A stretch of DNA of 32,026 bases. Source: Clostridiaceae bacterium. GTDB taxonomy: Bacteria; Bacillota; Clostridia; Saccharofermentanales; UBA5734. Location: NCBI GenBank assembly GCA_012523135.1, contig JAAYJD010000271.1, positions 1 to 32,026 on the forward strand. The letters run 5' to 3'. The notes under the pieces are model-generated. The model saw nothing but the letters and a program-made list of their open reading frames with translations, searched no databases and had not been told where the DNA came from. Positions within the stretch are counted from its first letter, which is position 1; every line of letters begins with the position of its first letter. Both the position numbers and the translations under genes were made by a program. Below are positions 7,580 through 15,494 of the stretch, piece after piece.

Positions 7580-8728
7580 TCACCCTTCAATAAAACCCCA
7601 GTCGGCAATACCACATTCTCTTTTCACACAGGCGATGAAATCCAGAAAACGTTCTTGCGCCTGAAGTCTGTCAGCACCTGTTGTTATGACAATTGCTTTC
7701 CACTTTAAACTGCCTTCCGTGTAATCGGTAATGGCCTCTGTACTGCCAAAAAATCCCTTGTGAACGCGTAAATGCCTGCATGTACTCATGATATGCTCGC
7801 CAAGAACATTGATCTGTCCGTCGCCGACCTGGATCTGCTGATAGACGCAGACCTGTCTGGATGGTAAAACGCGGACTTTCTCCACGTGCCCCTGTGCCAT
7901 GTCAACCAGCATCTCCACCATATTCATCCCCGTGGCGTGATACACGCTGATGGGGGTCTGGCTGGGCAGACGGGCATCGATCTCCAAGAGCTTCAACTGC
8001 CCGTGATGGCTGATGACCTCAATATCAAAGATTCCTTTGATATTGAGGCTCCTGGCCAGGCTTTCGCCAATCGCCAGCATCTGCTGTTCTTCACTTTGGC
8101 TCAGCTGAGCGGGAGCGATGATGCGCTTGCAATCATAATCCCGATCGCAGATCACTTCGGTAATCTGCGGGAAAAAAGCATTTTGACCGTCACCGAGCAC
8201 TTCCAGCGAATAAGAAGGTCCCTCCAGATATTCCTGGATAACCGTTCCATCCAGACCGTGTACCGCCAGATACGCCTCGACTTCGCTCGGGCTGTAAGCT
8301 TTTTGCACGTAACGGCTGCCGCTGAGCCCATCTGGTTTCAGAATAACGGGGTATCCGCAATCCGGATAGACAGCGGGTATCGGCAGCTGGTTTTCAACAA
8401 ACAGCGCGTTGGAATTTTGCTTCGAACACGAAATGCTGTACGCTCTTTTGTCAAAAATAACGGGTGTTCCGATTCGGCCACCGTATTCCTCAAGCTTGGT
8501 CAGAATGTTTATGTCTTCTATGGCCGGCAGAACGGCATCGGCTTTCTGAAACAATGAACTCATTGTTTTTTCATCATAAACATCAGCAATGAACGCTTCG
8601 TCGGCTAACAACATTCCCGGTGCATCATCGTTCCGATCCGCAACCATGACGTAATAACCGGCTTTTCGGGCCAGATACATGGCCTCGACACCCTGCAGTT
8701 TTGCGCCAATGACTAATATGCGTGTCAT
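7580..8728 (-). CDS. pylC: PylC, 3-methylornithine--L-lysine ligase
   Basis: PylC is an ATP-grasp enzyme that joins 3-methyl-D-ornithine to the epsilon-amine of L-lysine. The 382-residue protein matches the family from its start, MTRILVIGAKLQGVEAMYLA. It has the ATP-grasp elements YPVILKPDGLSGSRYV, VIQEYLEGPSYSLEVLGDG and the metal-binding LLEIDARLPSQTPISVY, all characteristic of PylC. The ATG at 8728 has AAGGA nine bases upstream; an ATG three codons earlier (8737) lies directly on that site, so 8728 is preferred. It lies between pylB and pylD, the order found in translation-associated bacterial pyl clusters. The 126-bp gap to pylB holds a possible small ORF. Confidence 0.93.
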   Translation of the reverse strand: MTRILVIGAKLQGVEAMYLARKAGYYVMVADRNDDAPGMLLADEAFIADVYDEKTMSSLFQKADAVLPAIEDINILTKLEEYGGRIGTPVIFDKRAYSISCSKQNSNALFVENQLPIPAVYPDCGYPVILKPDGLSGSRYVQKAYSPSEVEAYLAVHGLDGTVIQEYLEGPSYSLEVLGDGQNAFFPQITEVICDRDYDCKRIIAPAQLSQSEEQQMLAIGESLARSLNIKGIFDIEVISHHGQLKLLEIDARLPSQTPISVYHATGMNMVEMLVDMAQGHVEKVRVLPSRQVCVYQQIQVGDGQINVLGEHIMSTCRHLRVHKGFFGSTEAITDYTEGSLKWKAIVITTGADRLQAQERFLDFIACVKRECGIADWGFIEG

Positions 8729-8733
8729 CTTAT

Positions 8734-8907
8734 TCATTCCTTCTCGTCAGGGGAAAAGCTGCGTTTGACCAAGGAACTATGAAGCAATGAGTTGGTCTTT
8801 TCTCCGAAAGATTCATGAATCTGGTTATTCTTTTGGAGAATCTGTAGAGCAACTTTTTCATGATCAGTTCCTAAGGCTATTTTTGCGTTGGACCAGCCAA
8901 TCATCAT
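8734..8907 (-). CDS. Possible 57-residue small protein between pylB and pylC
   Basis: An open frame begins at two adjacent ATG codons (8907, 8904) inside the 3' end of pylB, preceded by CAGGAA. It fills the whole pylB-pylC gap and stops with a TGA overlapping the first possible pylC start. The predicted peptide starts MMIGWSNAKIALGTDHEK and ends VKRSFSPDEKE. It is charged and helical-looking, with no membrane segment, and I recognise no family. Its codons look like those of its neighbours and the stop/start arrangement suits translational coupling, but a chance frame in a 126-bp gap cannot be excluded. Confidence 0.35.
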   Translation of the reverse strand: MMIGWSNAKIALGTDHEKVALQILQKNNQIHESFGEKTNSLLHSSLVKRSFSPDEKE

Positions 8908-9916
8908 ATTCCTGCTTCGTCGCGTTTCTCACGCCACATTTTTTGAAGATATCCTGAATGCCAGCCACCGTACGGTACCCTTCGTCAATACCGGCTTCGC
9001 AGGTGGCAACGCCCGCCAAACCCTTTTGGGGCGGGATAATTGAGGTCACGACATTGGCCCCGGCCAGCAGCCTTTTTTCAAGGCCCTGCAGCCCTTCCAC
9101 ATCGAGCGACGCCGGAATCAGCGCATCCGGGAAAAGCAGACGCATAACGGAAATATTCCTCAGTTCGTTTCGATAGTCAGGTTCTGGCGAGCCGCTATAC
9201 GGCGTTCCTTCCTGCGGGATGAAGGTCATCGTGCGAACTTGCGAAGCATTCAGGCTTTTCATGACTTCGAAGGAATGCACGCAGTCCAAATGCGTATCGC
9301 CCACACCGGTCAGCAGCCCTTCTTCGATTAACAGCCCGAGTTTTGCCGCCGCCTTTTTTGCGGCCATCCGTGTGTCATAGCTTTGATCCAGCCGAAGCCT
9401 TGCATAAAGCGTCCTGTTGTGCGTTTCCTGATAAAGAGCATACCAGTCAGCACCTGCCTCTTTGATGGTTTCCAGTCCTTTTTGATCCAATACGCCGGGT
9501 GAAACCATAACGGCCAGTCCCGATTCATCTTTGACCGCTTTGACAATATTGCCAAGCAGCTCCGGATTCATCGTGAAAAACGGGTCGTCACCGGTTGTCA
9601 GATCGATCAAATGAACCCCAGACACCTGCAGTTCCCGTACCGTATCCAGCACCTCGCTTGATGTCTTGCGATAACGCGGCGGTTTATGGTTGTCCTTCCT
9701 GTAAAAACAAAATGTGCAGTTGTTTTTGCAATAGGTGGAAAAATATACAAAACCATATAGGAATATTTTATCAGCGAAGACATGACGGCACGTTTCTCTG
9801 GCCGCTTGGAAAATCAACTGCTCATCGGCTTCGTCCGTCCGGTCGAGCAGATATAATATCTCTTCCGGGGCAACCGTCTGGTTGTTCATGCACTTGTTGA
9901 GGATGTCCTTAAGCAT
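8864..9916 (-). CDS. pylB: PylB, methylornithine synthase (radical SAM)
   Basis: PylB rearranges L-lysine to 3-methyl-D-ornithine, the first step of pyrrolysine synthesis. The 350-residue protein has the radical SAM cluster motif C63-x3-C67-x2-C70 in YFSTYCKNNCTFCF. It also has PylB blocks LIDLTTGDDPFF, MVSPGVLDQKGLETI, ALYQETHNRTLYARLR, GLLTGVGD, VRTMTFIPQEGTPYSG and LIPASLDVEGL. From memory of the Methanosarcina PylB structure, substrate-binding Asp, Arg and Ser/Asp residues lie in the DLT-G-DP, VR-MTF and ASLD segments, and all appear conserved here. The length equals the family norm. A strong GGGGGA ribosome site precedes the ATG. It follows the TupA-like gene by 51 bases. Nearby BioB-like radical SAM enzymes are the main alternative, but the fit to PylB is far better. 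Confidence 0.95.
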   Translation of the reverse strand: MLKDILNKCMNNQTVAPEEILYLLDRTDEADEQLIFQAARETCRHVFADKIFLYGFVYFSTYCKNNCTFCFYRKDNHKPPRYRKTSSEVLDTVRELQVSGVHLIDLTTGDDPFFTMNPELLGNIVKAVKDESGLAVMVSPGVLDQKGLETIKEAGADWYALYQETHNRTLYARLRLDQSYDTRMAAKKAAAKLGLLIEEGLLTGVGDTHLDCVHSFEVMKSLNASQVRTMTFIPQEGTPYSGSPEPDYRNELRNISVMRLLFPDALIPASLDVEGLQGLEKRLLAGANVVTSIIPPQKGLAGVATCEAGIDEGYRTVAGIQDIFKKCGVRNATKQEYDDWLVQRKNSLRN

Positions 9917-9967
9917 CGCTTTATTCCCCCACTCGATCTCAGATGGGTTTTTGCTTGCCTTTGACGA

Positions 9968-10861
9968 TTAACTCACATCAATCAGATCACCGAAACTGAA
10001 ATCGTATTCGTCTGGATTGAAGCGCAGGAAACCGCTCCCGTCGTATAATGTCAACTCATTGAAATATATTTTTGAGTCAACAACAAACAAATCGACTCTG
10101 ACAAATCTGAAACCTTGAGAAAGCTTCTTTGCGACATCAAGCAGTTGGTCCAGTATTTCAATTTTCGGAGTTGGCTGGTCAACCTGGATAAATTTCGAGC
10201 CGAGTGGAATGCGGTTCCAGTTCACATCGAAGATCTCCATTTGATGTGCGACAAAACGGCCCTTGTGCAGCTGAATATACCTGGGAACACCGCCGAAACA
10301 CATCACCTTGTAGTCATCAGGCGGATTTTTTGTTTCGGACATGAATTTTTCGCAGATGATCTTGGGGGTTACTTTTTTATATGGCCATTCCCGCCCTTGG
10401 TAAAACCAGTTGATACGCATCCATTTTTTCAGTTTTCTTTTGGCGTCTTTTATATCCAGCTTACTTTTATCACCGCAAATGATATTGAACCCCGACCCGT
10501 GTGTACACTTGAGGGCGAAGGCAGCCGGCAGGGCGTCCCAATTAATATCATCAACGCTTTCACACACCATGACCAGCGGGATCAGGTATTCATCGCCAAT
10601 CCTGTCTCTGATGAAATCCCGGACAGCATATTTATCAACAATTTGCGTATAAAGAGGATTTCTGTCGTGAAGTTTAAGCCATTGCAGCTTTTCACTGAAT
10701 CGCCTGGGATTCTTCAAATTAAGCCGAAAACCCATGTGGTTGCGGTACATCGTCTTGAGATACATTTCATCAGGCATCCAATCAAAGTAACCGTGATTGG
10801 CAAAACCACGCACGAGATCATCTGGATGGCCGATTTTCCCAAGTTGTTTGAACATTTGCAT
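9968..10861 (-). CDS. TupA-like ATP-grasp amidoligase, first copy
   Basis: The 297-residue protein belongs to the TupA-like ATP-grasp family (Pfam ATPgrasp_TupA). The N-terminal block NPRRFSEKLQWLKLHDRNPL and DKYAVRDFI are diagnostic. The nucleotide-binding segment is ALKCTHGSGFN (K118), and the metal-binding C-terminal part is RVDLFVVDSKIYFNELTLYD. The name-giving TupA is required for teichuronopeptide in alkaliphilic Bacillus, and comparative studies predict that the family forms amide bonds between amino acids and surface polymers. Here it is the first gene of the unit containing pylBCD and the UDP-uronate genes. I infer it could attach an amino compound to a uronic-acid carboxyl. The substrate cannot be read from sequence. 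Confidence 0.85.
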   Translation of the reverse strand: MQMFKQLGKIGHPDDLVRGFANHGYFDWMPDEMYLKTMYRNHMGFRLNLKNPRRFSEKLQWLKLHDRNPLYTQIVDKYAVRDFIRDRIGDEYLIPLVMVCESVDDINWDALPAAFALKCTHGSGFNIICGDKSKLDIKDAKRKLKKWMRINWFYQGREWPYKKVTPKIICEKFMSETKNPPDDYKVMCFGGVPRYIQLHKGRFVAHQMEIFDVNWNRIPLGSKFIQVDQPTPKIEILDQLLDVAKKLSQGFRFVRVDLFVVDSKIYFNELTLYDGSGFLRFNPDEYDFSFGDLIDVS

Positions 10862-10945
10862 GCCGCCAATTCGTAAAATGGGAATATCAAAATCGCCCGG
10901 TTAATCATGATGCTTAAGTGAAACAGCTTCAAATAAAAATATTCT

Positions 10946-10973
10946 GAATAAAAAACAAGAAACATGCTCTTGT
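10946..10973 (-). terminator. Terminator-like hairpin with a competing stem in the TupA-pyl leader
   Basis: On the minus strand ACAAGA (10973-10968) pairs with TCTTGT (10960-10955), followed by TTTTTATTC. An overlapping alternative stem pairs CATGC (10978-10974) with GCATG (10967-10963) and would break the first hairpin. The arrangement could work as terminator and antiterminator. The stem is short (6 bp), and the element is about 200 bases from the aptamer. Confidence 0.4.
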
Positions 10974-11168
10974 GCATGAACCTGTCAGCGTTCTTGAATG
11001 CGTATGGCAGGTATGTTGTGGAATACAAACATGGGTTTCGAAGAGGTGTCAAAATGAAAATTTCACGGGCATGACGCTTCGTGAAACAGGAGATTAGATC
11101 AGATATAGAAAGTAATGAAGACAGACTTCTATTGATGTGCTTATAAAGATAATCGAATGTGACGCCTT

Positions 11169-11251
11169 GGCAACCAGACAATCATGACACCTTGAGGTGT
11201 ATTAGACTCACGGCTTTGTGAACCAGGTTTTCGCCTGGGGTACTCTTTTCA
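11169..11251 (-). promoter_or_regulatory. Probable degenerate GEMM-I (cyclic di-GMP) riboswitch in the TupA-pyl leader
   Basis: The minus strand reads CCAGG-CGAAAA-CCTGG (P2 with a GAAA-containing loop), then CACAAAGCCGTGAGTCTAA (conserved CAAAGCC and GTCTAA), a P3 arm with CACCT-CAA-GGTG, then CATGATTGTCTGGTTGCC, very like the 3' half of the aptamer at 2810-2886. The 5' strand of P1 (GAGTACC) pairs only partly with GGTTGCC and the tetraloop closing pair is a mismatch. It may therefore be a diverged, weakened or re-purposed member. Its place between promoter and first gene supports a regulatory role. Confidence 0.55.
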
Positions 11252-11253
11252 GT

Positions 11254-11282
11254 TGTCCATCCACGTGGCGGTTAAGTGGACA
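11254..11282 (-). other. Strong hairpin preceding the riboswitch-like element
   Basis: TGTCCA and TGGACA arms enclose an inner CCAC/GTGG stem. It lies directly 5' of the aptamer in the transcript and may insulate it or stabilise the leader. No U-tract follows, so it is not a terminator. Confidence 0.5.
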
Positions 11283-11377
11283 GATGCATATTCTGCCAAT
11301 ACGTATTCGATTATCAAGTTTCAGCTTTTGCGGCAATATTGTTCAGATATCGGACTAAATAGAAAGACTACATTTTT

Positions 11378-11406
11378 ATTGTAGCACGTGATTAATCATG
11401 AATCAA
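11378..11406 (-). promoter_or_regulatory. Sigma-A-type promoter for the TupA-pylBCD-Wzc-Ugd-epimerase unit
   Basis: On the minus strand TTGATT (11406-11401) and TACAAT (11383-11378) are separated by exactly 17 bases. It lies just after the weak hairpin ending the Wzx transcript and before the leader. It implies that the pyl-containing unit can be transcribed independently of the upstream EPS operon. Confidence 0.7.
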
Positions 11407-11429
11407 GAGATTCTGTAACGCGCACGTAA

Positions 11430-11458
11430 AATAGCGGTAATGGAATCATCGCGCTATT
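11430..11458 (-). terminator. Weak terminator-like hairpin after the flippase gene
   Basis: AATAGCG and CGCTATT arms (7 bp) flank a 15-nt loop and are followed by TTTACG on the minus strand. The U-tract is short, so some read-through into the pyl-containing unit is likely. Confidence 0.35.
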
Positions 11459-11503
11459 CTAGCCTTGCTTAGCGGCCGTGCTGAGCATTTTAGACGGGCT
11501 CTT

Positions 11504-13057
11504 CTAAATTTTCTTGTTATTTTTTTCGCCTTTGCGCATGCTGTCCTTGAGTTTTTTCCACAGTTCCATAAACATTTTTGTCCGACTGAATATCAAGACC
11601 ATAGCGCCGTTAAACACAACTGTTATAAACAGGATGTCGATCAGAAACCCCGGCAGACCGCCGAGCTTGATAAAGGATAGGAAAAACCGGATGATAAAAA
11701 ACAGGCACACAAACAAGGCATCATAGCCCATGTGCCGGATATAATATTTTACGCATGCAGATTTCAAGCCGTTCTTATATGTCACAAGAATGTCAACCGG
11801 CTCGACAATCAGGGATCGGATTAATATCGGTGCAATAAAAAGGCCAATCAACCCGAATCTTTTAAACAGAAGAACTTCCAGAATGATATTGACAATCGCG
11901 GCAAAAAGCGGTACCCACCTGAATTGCGAAAAATAGCCCATTGATTTTCTGAAGATGTAGGCCGTATAATGAACGCCGTTCATGTAGAACTTGATCACTA
12001 ACGCATACATGACGCCTGTCGTCAGCAAATACGCAGGATCGAGCCAGATTTCACCGATAAATTTGTTGAGCAGAAGCAAAAATCCGGTTCCGATATAGCC
12101 GTATATCCAGGCGTTGATGAAATATATTTTATTGAACGCATCAAGCTTTTTTTCTTCATTTTCCAGAACGTTCAGGTTGCCGACACTCGCGGATATTGAT
12201 CCGATGACTTGGCCGATGGCCCCGTTGATCGTGTTGATCAACAAGAGATAATTGGAAACATAGCCGATATACTGGATGCCAAGCAAAATTGAAATCATGA
12301 TATAATCGGTCTGGTAAAAAATCATGGAACCGATTTTTTGCAGGGCTGTGCTTTTGATATCGGTCCAAAGCTTTGCCTTTTCTTCAATTGTGATTGGCAT
12401 AATCTGTTTTTCTTGCAGATAAGGATAGTCTTTTGTCGCTCTTCTTGAGCAAAAAACATTGTTGAGCAAATTGCTGGCAATCATCAGCAGGACGTAGACA
12501 ATGTAGTTGTGTGTCACCAGCAATCCGATGATTTGTGCCACGTTTAGCAGGATATTGAAGATCAGCCTGAATAAATTGACGATATAACTCTTTTGATCGG
12601 CTAGATAAATCGTGAAGCGATAGACGAAAAGATAGCTGGTCAGTGAATTGACCAAAAAAAGTACATACAAGAGCGTGACGCTTTCTTCAACCTGCGGTGT
12701 CTGTACCAGGTACTTGAGAAAAGGGATGATGGATAATCCCAATCCTGCAACAACAATGAGTACGACTCTGAACATTTTTCTGCAAAAATCAATCCACATT
12801 TTAATCTTTTCAGTGTCGTTCATCGCGATTGGTTGATACATGCGATAGATCAGCGCTTCTTCGAAACCCAGCTCAGCCAGCGACAAAATGTTAAAAATGT
12901 TTCCGAACAGGCCATTGATTCCCAGATATTCCGCACCTAATAATCTGATGAAAATGGTTCGGCAAATAAAACTCAGCATGAAATACAGAACCTGACATAT
13001 GAACGCGATTCTCATGTTGTTGAGCGCTTTATAAGTCCTGCTGGCGCGGTTCATCAT
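11504..13057 (-). CDS. Wzx-type polysaccharide flippase
   Basis: The 517-residue polytopic membrane protein has about 12-14 hydrophobic segments. Its N-terminus (IRLLGAEYLGINGLFGNIFN) is typical of the oligosaccharide flippase/sugar translocase branch found in Bacillota EPS and capsule loci. Role: moves undecaprenyl-pyrophosphate-linked repeat units across the membrane. The ATG follows GGGAGAA, and the gene overlaps the polymerase gene by four bases. It ends in TAG, one of only two amber stops among the intact genes here. Another in-frame TAG lies 15 codons further on and a TGA 17 codons after that. Confidence 0.9.
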   Translation of the reverse strand: MMNRASRTYKALNNMRIAFICQVLYFMLSFICRTIFIRLLGAEYLGINGLFGNIFNILSLAELGFEEALIYRMYQPIAMNDTEKIKMWIDFCRKMFRVVLIVVAGLGLSIIPFLKYLVQTPQVEESVTLLYVLFLVNSLTSYLFVYRFTIYLADQKSYIVNLFRLIFNILLNVAQIIGLLVTHNYIVYVLLMIASNLLNNVFCSRRATKDYPYLQEKQIMPITIEEKAKLWTDIKSTALQKIGSMIFYQTDYIMISILLGIQYIGYVSNYLLLINTINGAIGQVIGSISASVGNLNVLENEEKKLDAFNKIYFINAWIYGYIGTGFLLLLNKFIGEIWLDPAYLLTTGVMYALVIKFYMNGVHYTAYIFRKSMGYFSQFRWVPLFAAIVNIILEVLLFKRFGLIGLFIAPILIRSLIVEPVDILVTYKNGLKSACVKYYIRHMGYDALFVCLFFIIRFFLSFIKLGGLPGFLIDILFITVVFNGAMVLIFSRTKMFMELWKKLKDSMRKGEKNNKKI

Positions 13058-14268
13058 TCAGTTCTCCCGTTCCCGCTGATTGGCGAACGTCCGTTCGCAT
13101 AATCACACAGCGCGACACACATCAACAGAGCATAAAAACCAAAATTTTCACAGGATAACTCGGCGATGGCCGCTAAGATAAGGGCTGTCATGCCGAAAAC
13201 CAACAGGATGACATCGCGCTTGTTTCGGCATGTTTTCAATCTGGCCCCGGCTGTCAGCAGCATGGCATAAAACACGCCAAGCCCGATCACCCCGTTAAAG
13301 TACAGGATGCTGAGCAGCTGGTTATGGACTTGAATGGGACTCACCAGATTCATGCCGGCATCCGGATTGACAATATTGACTTGAACTGTTCTTCTGTTTT
13401 CCCCGATGATGCCATGGCCCAGCCACATTTTCTCCCGGCATTGGCGCAGGACATCATCCCAGATATAGGTCCGTTTATTCAGCGACAGATCCTCATTCAG
13501 CAAATCAACAATCAGCCAGCGAAAGTAATTCTGAATTCGCAAAAACAAGATGGACAAGTTAAGCACAATGCCCGCTGAGACCATGAAGGTGTAATTGATG
13601 ATTCGATGCGCAAACGCGAAATAAGCCAGGAAATACCCGATGAGAAGCGCAGCAGATGCGATCATCACGGTGGAGATGCGCCGGTCAACGATGTAGTAAA
13701 GACTAAGTCCCAAAAAAACATAGTCATACCATTTAAACCTTGTGCCTCCGAGTTCCTGCGTTATCAGGCATAGGGTCAGGCAGACGATAAAGCTGTGGCT
13801 GATTTTCGTTCTGATTCCAAGCAGTTCAATTCCAGTCGCATAAAAACAAAGAACATGCAAGATTATCCACACGGACAAGATCCAGTACAATTTCTGAACC
13901 GTGCTGTAATAATCTCGCTTGCAGGCCAGAAAGATGATATAGCACAACAATACGACTGAATAAAAATCCTTAAACCATAAATACAGTGTTCTGAATGCAA
14001 ACGCATTGCCCAGGAGTAACGGAATCACGTCCAGACCTTTGAAAACCATCACCAGATAAAAAGCAACAGGCAGATCGCTGTCTTTTCTGCTGATATTGAT
14101 GACAACGAAAAACAATACGCCCAGTTTATACAACTCGATCATACTGCTCACAGCGCCCAGATTCATGACATATTGCGGCACAAAGAAAGGAAACAGCAAT
14201 AAGAGCAGTTCCAGCTCACTGCTTTTGAGGGATATATTAGCGGCTGCTCTCCGATCCAGCATATTCAT
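13054..14268 (-). CDS. Wzy-like O-antigen/EPS polymerase
   Basis: The 404-residue protein has about ten to eleven predicted membrane segments. The large loop and motif RTYIWDDVLRQCREKMWLGH followed by PIQVHNQLLSILYFNGVIG are characteristic of the O-antigen ligase/polymerase family. It should polymerise flipped repeat units on the outer face of the membrane. It starts seven bases after the GT4 gene stop and overlaps the flippase start, so the three are likely translationally coupled. Such polymerases are poorly conserved; the family call rests on topology, motif and context. Confidence 0.82.
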   Translation of the reverse strand: MNMLDRRAAANISLKSSELELLLLLFPFFVPQYVMNLGAVSSMIELYKLGVLFFVVINISRKDSDLPVAFYLVMVFKGLDVIPLLLGNAFAFRTLYLWFKDFYSVVLLCYIIFLACKRDYYSTVQKLYWILSVWIILHVLCFYATGIELLGIRTKISHSFIVCLTLCLITQELGGTRFKWYDYVFLGLSLYYIVDRRISTVMIASAALLIGYFLAYFAFAHRIINYTFMVSAGIVLNLSILFLRIQNYFRWLIVDLLNEDLSLNKRTYIWDDVLRQCREKMWLGHGIIGENRRTVQVNIVNPDAGMNLVSPIQVHNQLLSILYFNGVIGLGVFYAMLLTAGARLKTCRNKRDVILLVFGMTALILAAIAELSCENFGFYALLMCVALCDYANGRSPISGNGRTE

Positions 14269-14274
14269 CGTGAC

Positions 14275-15474
14275 TCATTCATCCATCAATTGCAGGTATT
14301 TGCTCAATTCTTTTGCCAGATCGTCTGGCTGGTCTGCAAGATTTCTTTCCAGTTCAGTGCACAGGTTCCGGTCATCGATCAGTGCTTGAATACCTGATGC
14401 GATCGCACTACTGTCTGTTTTCACGATCAGGCCTTGCTGTCTGTCTATGATGTTATCCCTGACCGTGCCGTATTCTGTGACAACAATCGGTTTGCATAAT
14501 ATCTTGGCCTCATCCAGAACGATTGACTTGCCCTCAATCCTGGATGTCTGGACAAAGACGTCCGCGTGATGCAGGTAGCCATAGGGGTTGATCCGTTCAC
14601 CCAGAAATGCGACGAATTCCTCCAATTCCAATTCAGCTCTTAGATCCAGCAGGCTGTTGTGCAGCGGACCGATTCCGATGAAGAACCATTTAAAGTGATA
14701 ACCGGCATCCTTGAGTGTCTTTGCCGCAGCCAGAGCCAAATCAAACCCTTTTTCATAAGATAGTCTGCCGATTGAAATGATCTTTTTGTCATGAACCGGC
14801 TCGTATTCCTGCGGATATCCGCTCATCTTCGCCATATGCCAGATTAACTTGCCGGATGAAATGTTCAGGATAACCCTGACTTTCTCTTTCAGTTCGGGGA
14901 ATATGCTGGTAAAATGTTCGGCGCAGCGGTCCGATACGGTGACGATTTGATCAGCCTTTGCGTAATACCGCCTGTCAAAAGCCACATCACGGCCTTTTTC
15001 AGAATACTGCGCATGAATCCACATGGTTTTATGGTCGGCATTGACTTTATCAATCAGGTAATAATTGGGACAGCCGTGCATGTATGAGATGGCGGCATCA
15101 TAATGGATACCCGATGCCGGAACAATTTTTCGCCAAATATCCCACCATGACTGCTGTTTTTCGCCAAAGTCACGTTCATCAAAATGTCTCTGCACAAACT
15201 GCCATTTAATCTTGGCGATCAGGCTTTTGATGCGGCATGCTTTCCAAAAAATCTTGCTTGTGACCGGGCTGTGCATGCAGATCAATTCATTCGGTATTTC
15301 AACAAGCTTGATATACGGGGGTATCTGACCAAAAAACAATCCTTCCCTTTTCATCAACATCAGGTTCAATTCATACCGGTCCTGATACTTTTCCAGTTCA
15401 GAAAATAAAGACAGCAGACTTCTCTGAGCGCCGCCGCTGGCCATGTCATGCATAACGAACAATATTTTCCTCAT
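14275..15474 (-). CDS. GT4-type glycosyltransferase
   Basis: The 399-residue GT-B fold enzyme begins MRKILFVMHDMASGGAQRSL, with the GGA-x-RSL donor-side loop of GT4 proteins. It has IISIGRLSYEKGFDLAL in the C-terminal domain and an E-x7-E motif in RIEGKSIVLDEAKILCKPIV. It should add one sugar to the lipid-linked repeat unit on the cytoplasmic side. Donor and linkage cannot be told. AGGAAAAGAG precedes the ATG. It lies 20 bases after the second TupA-like gene and six before the polymerase gene. Confidence 0.88.
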   Translation of the reverse strand: MRKILFVMHDMASGGAQRSLLSLFSELEKYQDRYELNLMLMKREGLFFGQIPPYIKLVEIPNELICMHSPVTSKIFWKACRIKSLIAKIKWQFVQRHFDERDFGEKQQSWWDIWRKIVPASGIHYDAAISYMHGCPNYYLIDKVNADHKTMWIHAQYSEKGRDVAFDRRYYAKADQIVTVSDRCAEHFTSIFPELKEKVRVILNISSGKLIWHMAKMSGYPQEYEPVHDKKIISIGRLSYEKGFDLALAAAKTLKDAGYHFKWFFIGIGPLHNSLLDLRAELELEEFVAFLGERINPYGYLHHADVFVQTSRIEGKSIVLDEAKILCKPIVVTEYGTVRDNIIDRQQGLIVKTDSSAIASGIQALIDDRNLCTELERNLADQPDDLAKELSKYLQLMDE

Positions 15475-15494
15475 GTATAAACGCTCTTTTCCTG

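Larger units (their letters stand above)
10862..11371 (-). other. Long 5' leader of the TupA-pylBCD-Wzc-Ugd unit
   Basis: From the predicted start site near 11371 to the TupA-like ATG lie about 510 bases without a convincing gene. They hold a strong hairpin (11254-11282), a GEMM-I-like aptamer (11169-11251) and a terminator-like hairpin (10946-10973). A 155-codon frame spans much of it but runs into the TupA gene in another frame and resembles no family I know, so it is not called. The length and structure suggest a regulatory leader. Confidence 0.6.

Noticed and set aside
8738-8863. Possible tRNA-Pyl gene between pylB and pylC
   Set aside because: No cloverleaf and no CTCTAAA-type anticodon loop is present. 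A scan by eye for GGACTCTAAAT and its complement elsewhere in the window also failed.
10714-11181. 155-codon minus-strand frame across the TupA-pyl leader
   Set aside because: It overlaps the TupA-like gene in another frame and the aptamer, has no ribosome site and resembles no family; more likely a chance frame in a structured leader.
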